Below the pieces are notes generated by a model, which saw nothing but the letters and a program-made list of their open reading frames with translations, ran no database searches and was not told where the DNA came from. 64,000 bases of DNA, taken from positions 835,001-899,000 of the forward strand of contig JACCIC010000019.1 in assembly GCA_018907035.1 (NCBI GenBank), in the 5' to 3' direction. The position numbers were made by a program, and so were the translations under genes. Shown piece after piece: positions 23,603 through 35,056 of this stretch (within the stretch, counting starts at the first letter, position 1; each line of letters opens with the position of its first letter). The stretch comes from Sycobia sp. Sy_11. Its lineage: Eukaryota > Arthropoda > Insecta > Hymenoptera > Epichrysomallidae.

Positions 23603-24990
23603 TTCTGTACTTTCTTCCCAGTTCGTAAAGTTTCCTATTGTGTACACGCACGCGACGTATCCTCCTCTTTAATATATATTAATGCATAATCTATCGCGCT
23701 TGGAGTCATATGTATATATGTATATATATATATATATATAGACCAACGAATAATCCTCCGGTCATATATCACGCTCGTTACAGATATCAAAAGGAGAAAG
23801 TTCTTCGTCGAACAAAGCAGAGAGCGCAATTTCTGCGCGCACTTAGCCGCACTATTGCAATGATAATTATAAATTGAAGAAATCCAAAATCCTCGAAAGT
23901 TCATTGGCGCTTGTTTCTAACTTTGATGGAACTATTACAGTGTGGGAGTGGAGGAGGGGAGGTTCGCCAGTCTCTATGGAGAAGCGCGCCTATCCACTCC
24001 GCCGGCGAGGCTCGCGAGCGAAGCGGCCGATCTCTCCTTTCGTTTGGCGGTAGAGGGGTCGAACGAGCGAGGAAAGGCGGGGAACGACACTACTTTCGCT
24101 TATTTCTCCCGCTCGCGCATTATATAGTACGCGGGTGCACCGCCGTGGCTACGTAGCGCTGGCCGCGCCCGGAAAGTCAATCGGAAGCTGGAAGAACCAG
24201 CGATTCTGGACGGGGGAAGGGGGGGGATATTGCCGAAGTAGCAAGCGTTAACAGGGAATTCGAATCGGAATCCACCTCCTCTCTCTCTCTCTCTCCCGTC
24301 TCCGAACATTCTGTCCGTTTCTTAATTAATGAAATGAAGGAAAATCCTCATAGAGAGCCGAGTACCGCTGTTTCGTTCATTATTCTATGATAATTAACTA
24401 TACTTGCCGTACCTTCTTCGATTACGAGCAAAATAATTATTTCTCAGAAAAGTTTTAAATTTCCTTTTTACATTACGGTTGTCCGAAGCATGGCGAATTT
24501 ATATACGAATCGAGAAACGAAAACTCTTGCTAGACTGTCTTTTTTTTCCATAAGCAACTTTTTCATGTCGTTATATAGAAACGTAAAGGAATCATGGAAT
24601 TTTACAAACTGTAAATTTCAATGAAGGAAAATATTTGCCAGTGAACAGATGAATTTAGGGGAAAATATTACGTTTGAATAATTTGAATACCTGTCTTGTC
24701 TTGAAATTCCATATCTAGATTTTCATCCTTTATTAGTGAAAAAATTATATAGAACTGTCATTTTCCTGATACACGACAATTGACAAAAAAAAAGAAAAAA
24801 AAAAATTCGTCTATCCGCCTCTATATTATTTTGCAGAACGGTCAATGATAAATCGCGATATCGGTAAATTGCGAGAGAAAGAAAAAAAAGAGAATAAAAA
24901 AGGAGAAAAGTCAACGGAATAAGGGAACGCGACCTCGGATCGGTCGCTCGAGGGTCGGACGTAAACGAGCTTTTCGCACGATGTATATCT
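23601..24990. other. Mixed stretch without recognisable genes
   Basis: It contains short TA runs near 23710-23740, a CpG-rich patch (23940-24200), a short CT run (24279-24296) and AT-rich sequence from 24310. No splice-supported exon was found. Confidence 0.45.
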
Positions 24991-24993
24991 ATA

Positions 24994-25000
<7 letters not shown>

Positions 25001-25040
<40 letters not shown>
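25001..25040. repeat. (TA)n microsatellite
   Basis: TA array of about 40 bases. Confidence 0.94.
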
Positions 25041-25045
<5 letters not shown>

Positions 25046-25612
25046 CACTGTTTACTATATACCACTATATACCCGAGACCTTCGCGGCCGGATATAATGA
25101 CCAATAAAAGTCGGTCGATATCGTGCCTCCACGTATAGCATTGGCCATCTGGAAAAATCGACTGGCGCCAGCATTTGGCGAAGCTTATAAACTGCTTTTA
25201 CCACTGCGCGGGAGCCGCGCAAGGCCCGAATATAATACTTATATAATCCTATAAATATATCTTATTACGATGTGCATGGCACGTGTGTTGGTGCGAAAAG
25301 AGATCTACCGCCCCCTCGCCGTTAGTATATAAAGCGCCGATGCATTGGCGGCCGCGGTCGCGGCAAAGTGGCGGGGCGCGCGCGCGCGCGCGTAACCGAC
25401 GACCGGCCGTCCAGCCACCGCGGCCCGAGAGTTCGTTGACTGCGACATGCTCGCCCGCGCCGCTTATTCGCGCATGCGTGTATGTACACGAGTTTTTTTT
25501 TTTTTTTTTTTTTGTTACACGCGCCCTCCCCCCCCTGCACGCGTACGGGTGCAGGAGTGGTAGCTGTATACATGTAGCGCTCTCGTCTGTCGTAACCTTT
25601 CCGCTATGTTAC

Positions 25613-25616
<4 letters not shown>
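25041..25616. other. CpG-rich patch with TATA-like element and T20 run
   Basis: TATATAAAG at 25326-25334 precedes a CpG-rich patch that includes a (GC)n run at 25377-25391, but no initiator follows at the expected distance. A T20 run occupies about 25494-25513. No exon is called. Confidence 0.4.

Positions 25617-25669
<53 letters not shown>
25617..25669. repeat. (TA)n microsatellite
   Basis: Long pure TA array of about 53 bases. Confidence 0.95.
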
Positions 25670-25671
<2 letters not shown>

Positions 25672-26960
25672 GAAGTACCCCCAAATGAATTACATATACA
25701 GCTGCGCAAGAGCGGCGCGCGCGTAACGAGCGCCACGAGGGCGCGAGAATTCGTGGGCAGCGCAGGGCGCGCGTGTACGCGTACATTGTACGCGAAGCCT
25801 GCCCGTACTGCCGAGCTCATCGCGCTTGCCGCTTCGATCTCGGCCATTTTATCGGTGGATTATTATTATTATTCGTGTTTCGTAGACGAAAAGGAAATTT
25901 TTGTATTTCACCAGCGCGAAGATGATATAGCAGTGTAACGATAAATCGTGCGACCGATCTATCGATCTCGTCCGGCGGAGAACGAGAAATTGGGGGGGGG
26001 GGGGAGGAATCCACGTGTACGAGTACAAGAACGGTCGGGTAGGGCCGACGAGCGTCCTCGAAGGTTAAAAAAAAACGGATCTAGATCAAGACACCTCCAT
26101 CTAGATGTCTTGCTTCGGTTCTCGTCGGTGTCGTTCGACGTTATTTCTCAGATTGTTCTAACCGGCGCTAGTCGGTACTCTAGGCTTCTCGTCGATAGAA
26201 AGATGTATTGTATCCTCTTCGGGTACGATTTATTCTCACTTGTAATTTCGACCTTTTTCTCCTTTTTTTTTTTTTTAATGGATTAATGCCCATAACTTCG
26301 AGAAGGTCGAATTCTATCTGTTACTCACTTTCAAGATTATAGGAATCTTTTCAGGACTAGTGGGAATAGTAAGAATAATGCGATGAAAACTCGTTCATGA
26401 ATTTGAAAGAGAAATATTGTTTTGACAAACATTGGAATAGCATTTTATACTGGAAATAAAATTATAGTATAAAATTGAATTAAAATGGTTTTAAAAAAAA
26501 AATACATTTTACCACCGTACATACCAATATTGAATTTATACTTATAACACGCTCTATTTATTGGTATTTTCATATAATTGGAAAATAGATTTTGAAACAA
26601 ATGAGCTCTCCGGTACGTGCAACTGGACGTACAACATTATACACAATGTATATTTTTCTACTCTTCCTCGGACTTTCTCTTTCATTCTCCCGCGATCTCC
26701 TCGCTGGCGTCGACTCCATTTCGATCTGTCCCCAGCGACGCCACGAATCCGTTGGATTGAAGAAACGCAGCCGTTCGCGATTCTTTCTCTCGAGCGCACG
26801 TGCGCGCTAGAAATTTTGCTCCTCTCCCCCCCCCTCCTGCGGCAGGAGGTGGCTAAGGGGGAGCCTGGCGCCTTTCGAGCCTTGCTCCCTCTCCTCCTCC
26901 TCCTCCTCCTCCTCCTCCCTCGCGCCGTACGACCTTTTCCCATCAGGTACAGGTAAACAG

Positions 26961-26965
<5 letters not shown>
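25670..26965. other. Mixed stretch with a CTC repeat and stacked splice-like junctions
   Basis: It holds the inverted/direct repeat at 26079-26112, AT-rich sequence at 26280-26600 and a (CTC)n run at about 26892-26918. The pyrimidine tract before 26946 is followed by three CAG|GT junctions within 14 bases (26946, 26952, 26960), a weaker ratchet-like arrangement. No exon is called. Confidence 0.4.
26079..26112. repeat. Duplicated ATCTAGAT with inverted CAAGACA/TGTCTTG
   Basis: The palindrome ATCTAGAT occurs at 26079-26086 and 26099-26106. CAAGACA (26087-26093) pairs with TGTCTTG (26106-26112), giving a 7-bp stem with a 12-base loop. Function unknown. Confidence 0.6.
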
Positions 26966-26969
<4 letters not shown>

Positions 26970-27016
<47 letters not shown>

Positions 27017-27091
27017 TCGAACCGCTGGCGCCCGGAGCGTTGCAATTAACTATGCGCACACGCGCTCGCCTATCTCTCAATAGGTCTCTCC

Positions 27092-27124
<33 letters not shown>
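26970..27124. repeat. Two (TA)n microsatellites
   Basis: TA arrays at about 26970-27014 and 27096-27124. Confidence 0.94.
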
Positions 27125-27130
<6 letters not shown>

Positions 27131-28078
27131 TACATATACGTGCATAAGTGCATAATGATGGATTTTCAACCTCGGCACCTAATAAGTATATATAATAGAC
27201 GCCGCGGCGAGCCTGTTATCCGAGCGGACATTACAATATGAATTTCGCAAGTGCGCCTTCGCCGCTCCCTCCCCCCCCTCTCTCTTCTCTCTCTCTGTAA
27301 CTCTCGTCTCTTTCTCTCTTCTTCTCGTTTATTATTTTTTTTTTTTTTTTTTGCTTCATTCGCGATTCGCAAGGTGTTACGCTCGCGCTCCGTAGTGACG
27401 TGGGCGATTCACGATCCACGCGCGTTCGTATTTGATAGAGCTCGCGAGCGATCGGCGGAATCGACCGATCCTTTGAGATAGCAAAAATTCATTCGTTGAG
27501 ATAGAGCGAATGAGGGAAGGGGCGGTAGTTTTAAGCGATCCTCGAGTAATTCTGATGATCTTGTAAAAGATTCTTACCAATTGGAGAATGGAAATAAACT
27601 AAATGATTAATTTTCATTCATTTCATGTTCTACTTCACGAATTTACATTACAGGTGTTTTTATAATACTTAATAAGTAATCTGAAATTAAATTTCAATTT
27701 CAACATCTCGAGATGACCGTTTCAAAGAAAGACAGAACCCTTTAAAGAGTTAATCAGTTCCAGCCCTCCGCCCCCGCTGCAACTCAAAAAAAAAAAAAAA
27801 CAGTCCAAATTTTCGGCGATGAATGAACGTTTCTCAGTGTCTCCGTTTTCAAATTTTTACCGCGGAGCAACGTCGAACTCTGCGCGCTATATTGGCCGCG
27901 ATGTTCAACGTCGCGTTTCTGCTCGAAACGATAACAAAAAAAAAAAAAAAAAAAAAAAAACAAAACACAAAAAAAAACGAATTACAGCTTTTCATCTATC
28001 GAATTGGACGAAGTTATTGTCGAACAGAAGAATGATTCCGACCGTAATATTATGCGGAGCCAGTTTTTTTTTCCCCAG
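27125..28078. other. Mixed stretch with homopolymers
   Basis: A pyrimidine-rich stretch with a T18 run (about 27280-27352) is followed by AT-rich sequence and an A-rich run (27938-27960). A T9-C4 tract immediately before 28078 forms the acceptor of the next entry. Confidence 0.5.
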
Positions 28079-28098
28079 TCGGACCCACGAGTCCGACT
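28077..28098 (+). promoter_or_regulatory. Compact hairpin covering a 3' splice site
   Basis: AGTCGGAC (28077-28084) and GTCCGACT (28091-28098) are perfect reverse complements around a CCACGA loop. The first two bases are the acceptor AG of the candidate exon. In RNA the fold could hide that acceptor. Confidence 0.45.
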
Positions 28099-28221
28099 CT
28101 TTAATTTTGCTCCCCGCTGCCCATTTCTCGTCTGGATCCTCCTGCTAACTTCGGACTCCGGTGCAATTTTAACGGTTATTTTAACAGCGCGACGTGTCTT
28201 CGTTGCTTCTCCCTGCATATA
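28079..28221 (+). CDS. Candidate internal exon with a hydrophobic segment
   Basis: A T9-C4 tract ends in AG at 28077-28078, a strong acceptor. The next 143 bases are open in phase 0 (47 codons plus 2 bases) and end at a donor ATA|GTAAGTCC (GT at 28222). The encoded stretch includes the hydrophobic run FLVWILLL and a second hydrophobic patch AILTVIL, which would fit a membrane or signal segment. The AG of the acceptor is the first pair of an 8-bp hairpin (28077-28098). Phase 0 matches the end of the candidate exon at 3670-3828. No family was recognised. Confidence 0.3.
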
Positions 28222-28380
28222 GTAAGTCCCATTGTACTCCTCGCGGCACTGCGAATCGATAAGGCGAGAAGGAGACGGGGAGATATAATCGAGCGCTCCC
28301 ATTATGGCGCGCGCGCGCGATCCTGGAATGATGCATAACTCTGCGACTCTCAAGGCGACTCGCGTCGCGGGGTCAAAGAC

Positions 28381-28382
<2 letters not shown>

Positions 28383-28427
<45 letters not shown>

Positions 28428-28433
28428 TCTCTC
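28383..28433. repeat. (CT)n microsatellite
   Basis: CT array of about 50 bases with an A interruption, followed by TATAAAATA at about 28455. Confidence 0.94.
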
Positions 28434-28585
28434 TGTCTCTCGCGTCTCTCAAGGTATAAAATAAGTATGCACTTTCCCTTCTATATATGCGAAATCGCGG
28501 CCGTCGTCGTTTTCCTTTTTCTCGAGCGCGCGCAAGTATATATTATGCACGGATGGGTGGGCTTCGATTCGTAAGTAGGCGCGCT

Positions 28586-28616
<31 letters not shown>

Positions 28617-28929
28617 GGGCGCGCACGCGCGGCTACACGTCTAAACACATAGCGCTTTTATTTAAGCCTAAAATTTCGCTCGCGCGTATTTTCCACCTAT
28701 GCCTAGGACGTTACCCCGACGTTTCGGTTGCGCAGCTACAGGGGGCAGAAAGACTTTGCGTAGCGTAAGCGTGGGGCGAAGTGGGGAGGGGACGAGAGTT
28801 TGCGCATTCGGCGCCTCGTAATACGAACGCAGAAACGTATGTATACGTATGCGCTTGGTATTGGTGAAAGTTCGCCGCCGCTCGCATACGTTACTTGCGA
28901 CACGCGTGCGCGCGTTTCATCGAAATATA

Positions 28930-28930
<1 letters not shown>
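28434..28930. other. CpG-rich patch with (CA)n run
   Basis: It contains a (CA)n run at about 28588-28616 and CpG-rich sequence. A GTAAGTAG string at 28576 has only a weak GAG acceptor upstream. No exon is called. Confidence 0.45.
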
Positions 28931-28981
<51 letters not shown>

Positions 28982-29209
28982 TATATGTGTCTTGTGTGTA
29001 CAAACGGTTACGTTAGAAATGCGCGCAATTCGAGCGGAATAATAACGGGCGTGCGACGCGCGGGTTACACTTGCGAGCTAATAATCATTTTAATCGACCT
29101 CCCATTTTTCATGAAACGAGCGTTTAGACACGCGTTTTAACAGCCGGACTTCTTGCCATATAGCGCAATTTCATTCAATCTACATAACTATAAACATTAC
29201 TTCATTGGA

Positions 29210-29257
<48 letters not shown>

Positions 29258-29456
29258 CGAGTGTATGTATGTTTGTGTATGCGAGAGTGTGTGCTGACGA
29301 TGAATCATTTAATTTTCACTAACATCAGACGCGAAACCTCAAATTTTTATATAGGATGCATCAAGCCGCTACATATATAGTATATAAACTAAGAAGGGGG
29401 AAAACAATCGTCACCTATATATATAATACGTATATGCAATCGCCATCATAGCAGGG

Positions 29457-29508
<52 letters not shown>
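28931..29508. repeat. Three long (TA)n microsatellites
   Basis: TA arrays at about 28931-28980, 29214-29253 and 29458-29508, with AT-rich unique spacers. Confidence 0.93.
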
Positions 29509-29513
<5 letters not shown>

Positions 29514-30443
29514 CATAAGCTTAAAATTTCTACCTAGCGATTCTTGATACACAAGACAAGTCATCTGACGATCATCGTCAAGTGCCGCGGAGGGTGTGGG
29601 GGGAGGGGAGTCTATCCCGCAAAAGGTCGAGGGCAAGTGCATCAGAGTTGATTTATATACGACCGTGGACCGTATAATATATGCTTGTTCGCGCGCGCGC
29701 GCGCGCGTGTGTTCACGTATATAAAAATATCGCAGAGGTATCGAGTGTATGCCAAAGCATCGATATTTTCTATAATATATAATATAATGCGTGTGCGCGC
29801 GTGCGTGAATTTTCGCGCGTGTGCGCATGTGTCGGAACTCCCGCCGCGGCGGTGCGCAGCAGCAGCAGCAGCAACGCGCGTCCGCGAGAGAAGCGAACGA
29901 GACCGATCGAGGGCTCTCCGCGGCTACGTCGCGCGGTGAAATCTCAGCGATACGGGATTTCTCCCGGTCGGAGCGTCCCCGATTTTCGTGACGCGGATCG
30001 CGGAAGGTTAATGTAGACGGGGCTCTCTTTTTTTTTTTTTTTTTTACATCGAGCGACCGGCTAATATGATATAACAATAATAACAAACGGAATAATACAG
30101 TAATAATTAAACTGGCCTCTATCCGCGCGTCTGCGATCGTATCCACGTTGCATCGTTTCACGCGTTTTTATTTCCCCGCCCCCCCCCATCGTCGATCGCG
30201 CTCTCGCGCATAATGGACCGACGCGTATCGTTATCGGTTTCTTTCGGCGTTGTCCTGCAGACCGAATAATTCTTAAACGCGGATATTAATTGGGGGAAAA
30301 AACATTAGGCGCGCTGATGGGACGATGAAAGATGGTAGATTTCGATCGGATTATAATCGAGCCATAATCATCGGCGAATCTCTGGGATGATAATTGGGAC
30401 GAGTCGGGCGGGCTTCTCGAGTACTTTCTAAGCACGCGATTGT
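29509..30443. other. CpG-rich patch then repeat-poor sequence
   Basis: It holds a (GC)n run (29692-29706), CAG units (29859-29871) and a T17 run (30029-30045). From 30060 to 31430 the sequence is free of dinucleotide arrays. Confidence 0.5.
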
Positions 30444-31149
30444 TCACCGAAGCCCCGACGTATTGTCATTATGACAGAACGTTACAGTGGTTAGCGGGCT
30501 AGCGAAGAAGTCCAACCATTCGTCCCCACGCGAATACATGACACCGGAGAAGGACGCATCGATAGCTTCACCAATTGCCAACGTTAAGTCGACGCCTGTC
30601 CTTTGGCGGTTGTTACCCGTCATAATTCTAGGAGAGGACCAAATATTGCCGTCAATGTTGCGTACGCGTTGAGACTCGCGAGAGACGTTATTGATTGGCT
30701 GGAAAGTCCGAGTGCCCGACGCTCTTCTTGGACAGGCGCCTTCGGACGTTTACCAATGGGATCCGGATAAAAATTCAAAGTCAATCGGCAGATCGTAAAT
30801 GCTGGATGTCCCGTAGCCGTTCTCCAAGTGACCGAGCTAACTGACGTAGACGGTGCGGATAATTTCATTCCAATCTTAATATCCAAGAGTAGTTTTAGAA
30901 GACACGAACCGAGGACAAATCCCCGAGGCCTACAATGGCAATCTTCTCCAGTAGTCCAACATTGGTCTGCGTCGGCGATTAGCTTCGCCGTCGCACTCAT
31001 TGATTATAATACGTGGGCAATGCTCGAGATTAGCATTGGAAGTCGAGCGATTTCGGCGCTTCGCGACGCTTTCGGCGAAACAACGCGAGATCCTTTGGTG
31101 GCAAGGCGTCTTCAACGATCTCGCCTGGAACAAGCAATACGATATTACT
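30444..31149 (-). pseudogene. Degenerate protein-coding relic, origin unknown
   Basis: Three overlapping minus-strand segments, in different frames, are open and free of simple sequence: 31149-31033, then 31000-30620, then 30749-30447 (101 codons). They contain ordinary mixed-composition stretches such as DALPPKDLALFRRK, LTLNFYPDPIGKRP and GVMYSRGDEWLDFFASP. Frame changes between them have no splice signals, so the simplest reading is an old gene broken by frameshifts: a cellular pseudogene, a transposon fragment or an integrated viral gene. I recognise no family. The opposite strand is also open in parts, so coding origin is not certain. The island lacks the microsatellites found on both sides. 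Confidence 0.28.
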
Positions 31150-31431
31150 GAAAATGCGTAAGACCTGCGCGCGCGCGCGCGACTCCGTTCCTCTGCGTTC
31201 TCTCATCGCCGATGCGTCGAAACGCGAGGATCAGAGCGACTCGTACAGCTCGCGGGCGAGCCGCCGGTTGAGAATCTCTGCCCAGCCACAAGGACTCGGC
31301 GGCCGGAGTGCATTGCACTCCTGCCTCTCTTTCGCATCGCCTAGCCGCCGATCTCGCCGCCCCGCGTCGCGCTCCCCGCTAGATCACAGCGAGAGGATGG
31401 AGGGGGAGGGTGGTGGGAGGCAAGTATAACG

Positions 31432-31436
<5 letters not shown>
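31150..31436. other. CpG-rich patch
   Basis: CpG-rich sequence with a (GC)n run at 31168-31181. A CATTTTCAG acceptor-like string on the minus strand sits at the edge of the relic (31148-31156). No gene is called. Confidence 0.4.
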
Positions 31437-31463
<27 letters not shown>

Positions 31464-31587
31464 ACCGCAGATACATAGACGCGAAGGAGAGAATTTGCGT
31501 GGTCGCGGGCAGAGCGAGCATCGCGCCTATGTACCACCGGCCTGTACGCGCAATATTGATAACTACATGTGTACAGGCAATGACGCG

Positions 31588-31670
<83 letters not shown>
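31437..31670. repeat. (CT)n array and fused (CT)n-(TA)n compound array
   Basis: CT array at 31437-31463, then CT 31591-31628 running without a gap into TA 31629-31670. The abrupt CT-to-TA switch also occurs at 43384-43461 and, with a short spacer, at 41757-41851. Confidence 0.95.
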
Positions 31671-31674
<4 letters not shown>

Positions 31675-32305
31675 CCCTCTCACTGTGCTTCTATAATCTG
31701 CGCTATGTACCAATATTTTTCTCTCCACGATGATATCGATCGATTTGCGGTGAGACAGCAATGAGACGAGAATAGATCGAAATGGTTAACAATCGCCCTC
31801 TATCACGCAATCATATTTGCCTCCTATATCCATCCAACTTGTCAATAACATTCGTATCCAAAAATTTCTCTTAATAAGCCTTTTTCCATGCCCATGATAG
31901 AAAGAGCATCGATCCAATACTTTCATGCAATTTCCGGTTTGTTTATTATTCTCTCAAATTTAATTTTCAAAAGGCTCTTTAACGCGAATTTATAGGATGT
32001 ATTTGTATGTATGTATTTCCAAAAAATCATAATCATAAAGAAATAGAACGTCAAACTTAGCTAATATAAGACTCCAAAAAGTAATTTAATTATTATTTCA
32101 AAATAATTATTCATAATTCTTAACTTTATTTGAGGGAAGAAAATATAAAAAAAACTTATTCTCATTGCGTTCGTGATGGCCTATATACGCATGGCAGCAG
32201 TGGACGGCATGTCAGATCCACAATTCGACATTGTTTTTCTACTTCGTCGATATATCATAATGACGACAGCTTTCGAAAACAAAGAGATTCGAGTATAACA
32301 GCTGA

Positions 32306-32310
<5 letters not shown>
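31671..32310. other. AT-rich stretch without recognisable genes
   Basis: Unique AT-rich sequence with short frames. Nothing recognised. Confidence 0.5.
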
Positions 32311-32352
<42 letters not shown>

Positions 32353-32764
32353 TCGTTCATCGAAGAAAGTGCCGTAAGCAGCTGTTTTTTTTTTCGTTTT
32401 CTTCGAAGGACCGTAAGGGCCGATATATAAACGTAAGAGCAGGATAGGTAGGGGAGTGGTGAAAAAGACAGGCTCGCGATTATACCTAAACAAAGACAAT
32501 GAACAGCACGGTGAAAATCCATACCAAAAGGAAACGAGGGGTCGAACGAGAGAAAACACCCCGTTCCAGTATGATCCTAGTATCATAATGTATTATATTA
32601 TGATATACATGTATTGCCATATTCGTGTATCGAGGGAGAGCAGAAAAGAAGAGAGAGAGAGAGAGAGAGACACACACACAGAGTGTAACAAAAAATACCG
32701 CTTGAAGAAGGAATAGTAGGCGCGTATATATAACGTAATAAACCGAACGCCTCGATAAAAGCGC

Positions 32765-32806
<42 letters not shown>

Positions 32807-32964
32807 CGGAGGAGGAAAGTGCACGCGCGCGCGCAAGCGAGCGCGACTCCGCGCCCTGGTTTCGCGAGCGAAGGTTGCGCGCGGCCGACGAACCCGCGGC
32901 CGCGGCACGGCGCCTCGCTACTAGTGTATACTAGTGTGGTGTGTTGTGTGTGTGTGTGTGTGTG

Positions 32965-33033
<69 letters not shown>

Positions 33034-33411
33034 CGTACAGGTAATTGTATACCGCGCTGAGCACGGAACAGGGGGAGGGGCGACCAGCTGGCGAACTCTC
33101 GTTCGATCTCTCACTGTCTCCTTCGATCTCCTTCTCCTCCTCCTCCGCCTCCTCTTTGCGGGGTGGCGTCGCGTCGACACCGGCATCGAAACACGAGGAT
33201 TATCTTATTACCACTCTTTCCGTCTATCTCTCTCTCTCTCTCTCTAGAGCTCCTTCGACCGCCCCATCGCCCCAAACCTCATTTACGCTGATTTGATTAA
33301 TCCTTCGATGCGCTTTCGCGACGTCGACATGCTCCAGCGGGTACTTACCTACATAGTATTTGATCGCTGGTGTGATCGAAAGGGGGAAATGAGAGGGAAT
33401 GTCCACGACTC

Positions 33412-33442
<31 letters not shown>

Positions 33443-33458
33443 CTATATATATATATAT
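32311..33458. repeat. Dense TA / GT repeat region
   Basis: (TA)n 32311-32350, short GA then CA run 32652-32681, (TA)n 32767-32803, interrupted (GT)n 32939-32998 running directly into (TA)n 32999-33030, short CT run 33228-33246, and interrupted (TA)n 33416-33458. The GT array carries TGTTGTG interruptions like those at 52940-53059. Confidence 0.9.
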
Positions 33459-34739
33459 CGATGGTTGTTGCATTGGTTCTTGTTTATACTCTGTATATAA
33501 ACTGTAATAAAGTTCGAATCGATTAGAACGGCGGGCTGCTCCGCATAAAAGAATTACTCCCTTATTATTCTCTCGTTCGCCATTGTCGATTTCCTCTCTG
33601 TAATAATTTTCGACCGAGATAGCAGACGCTGTGCAGAACTTGAAAAATGAAAGTCGAACGATTCAAATACAAATTTGTAGCTGTTCTCGATGTTGAAAAT
33701 GTTGAAAATGCATTTAGAATGAAGTAATGTTAAAAAATAATGCAAAAAAAAATATTTATTTTACGACAAATCGTATCTAAATTAAAAAAGAAACACTAGA
33801 CAAGCATTGAATTTGGATGGATCTTGTATTCTGTCTAGCCCGAGAAGCCGAAAAATAAAAAGATCGAATCTCATCCAATAGGTCGCAGCTACAGCCTTAT
33901 CGGCGATTCGACTAATTACAAAATTTTACGATTCACTCTTCGATCGGGGGTGGGGGGAGCATCGCCCGTTACGGGCGCACAACGATTCTTGTGCAATCGC
34001 CACATCGATCCCGAAACGCTGCAGAAGCAACGGATCCAAGGCTCGAGAAATCGAACGTACGGGAGTATTCGACGGGTTCAAATCCCGCCAATATATAGAC
34101 GTTTGCTAATTTATAATAACGCCCGTTGCTCTCTAAGACAGAATGGGGGGAGGGGGCAGGGAAGGGGTTGGCTAGAAGGCTTCTTTTTTTAAATCGTCCT
34201 ATACGATTGACAGAAACGAAGGGCGGGGTGAAATTTTCCGCTATTTGCCGGGTCTGCGTATCAGTGCACATTTCCCTGCTTTTCTTTCTTTGCTCTTTCG
34301 AGCGCGCAAAGAAAACACAAGCATAAATAAAGTTCCATTTCCCTAGTTCCTCGTTTAATTTTCATTGTCTGTATCTGGTTGCGAATGAAGCGGTCTTATG
34401 CAACATCGACCCTTCCCCCACGGGCTAAAATGAAAACATTATCGTCGAGCCTATCGTATAGATCATCATCGGGGAGGGGGAGGGGGCACGTATCACCGTT
34501 CGCCGATTGTCCAACTTTTTAATTTGAAAGAGTCGCACGATGAGAATCGTTGCGCCTCCGACGGTTGAATTTCTCCCCTCCCCTCTCTCCCCCTATCTAT
34601 CTCTGACTATTATACGAGCAGCTCGCACATATAACACACATGTCTATAAGACTCTCGGTCGCCCTTTCTCTAACGCGACGCTAGATACAGATTTACGTCT
34701 ACACACAGACGCGCGCGCGCGCGCACATACACGCGCATG

Positions 34740-34742
<3 letters not shown>
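33459..34742. other. Repeat-poor stretch without recognisable genes
   Basis: Mostly unique AT-rich sequence with G-rich patches (33945-33958, 34144-34165, 34470-34486). A T-arm-like CGGGTTCAAATCCCG string (34074-34088) lacks the rest of a tRNA. Confidence 0.5.
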
Positions 34743-34789
<47 letters not shown>

Positions 34790-34825
34790 GTAGAAGCACG
34801 ACGCGACAACGACGTCGAAAGCGAC

Positions 34826-34870
<45 letters not shown>

Positions 34871-34880
34871 CACAACGACG
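34743..34880. repeat. (TA)n array and (ACG)n trinucleotide tract
   Basis: TA array 34743-34787, then an imperfect ACG/GAC tract from about 34806 to 34880. The ACG tract translates as poly-Arg, poly-Asp, poly-Thr or poly-Val type runs depending on frame; no start codon or splice context supports translation. Confidence 0.92.
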
Positions 34881-34892
34881 ACGTCGGCGTCA

Positions 34893-34920
34893 TATAAGAC
34901 CGCGGCGCAAGCGGTGCAGT
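34893..34920 (+). promoter_or_regulatory. Candidate TATA plus initiator core promoter
   Basis: TATAAG (34893-34898) is followed by TGCAGTC, whose A at 34918 lies 25 bases from the first T. That is slightly short of the usual insect spacing of about 30. CpG-rich sequence follows, so transcription would run right toward 35 kb. Support is motif-only. Confidence 0.25.
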
Positions 34921-35022
34921 CGGCGGCGCGGCCTGAATTAGGAAGGCCGCGCGGGCGATGAACCGTCGAGGCCGGGGTGAGCGCGCTTGCGGCCGAGCCG
35001 CGATGCTGATGCATGTGCATAG

Positions 35023-35053
<31 letters not shown>
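35023..35053. repeat. (CA)n microsatellite
   Basis: CA array of about 31 bases. Confidence 0.94.

Positions 35054-35056
<3 letters not shown>

Noticed and set aside
34060..34100. tRNA T-arm-like string CGGGTTCAAATCCCG
   Set aside because: Four of five stem pairs form, but there is no matching acceptor stem and no A box at the right distance upstream.
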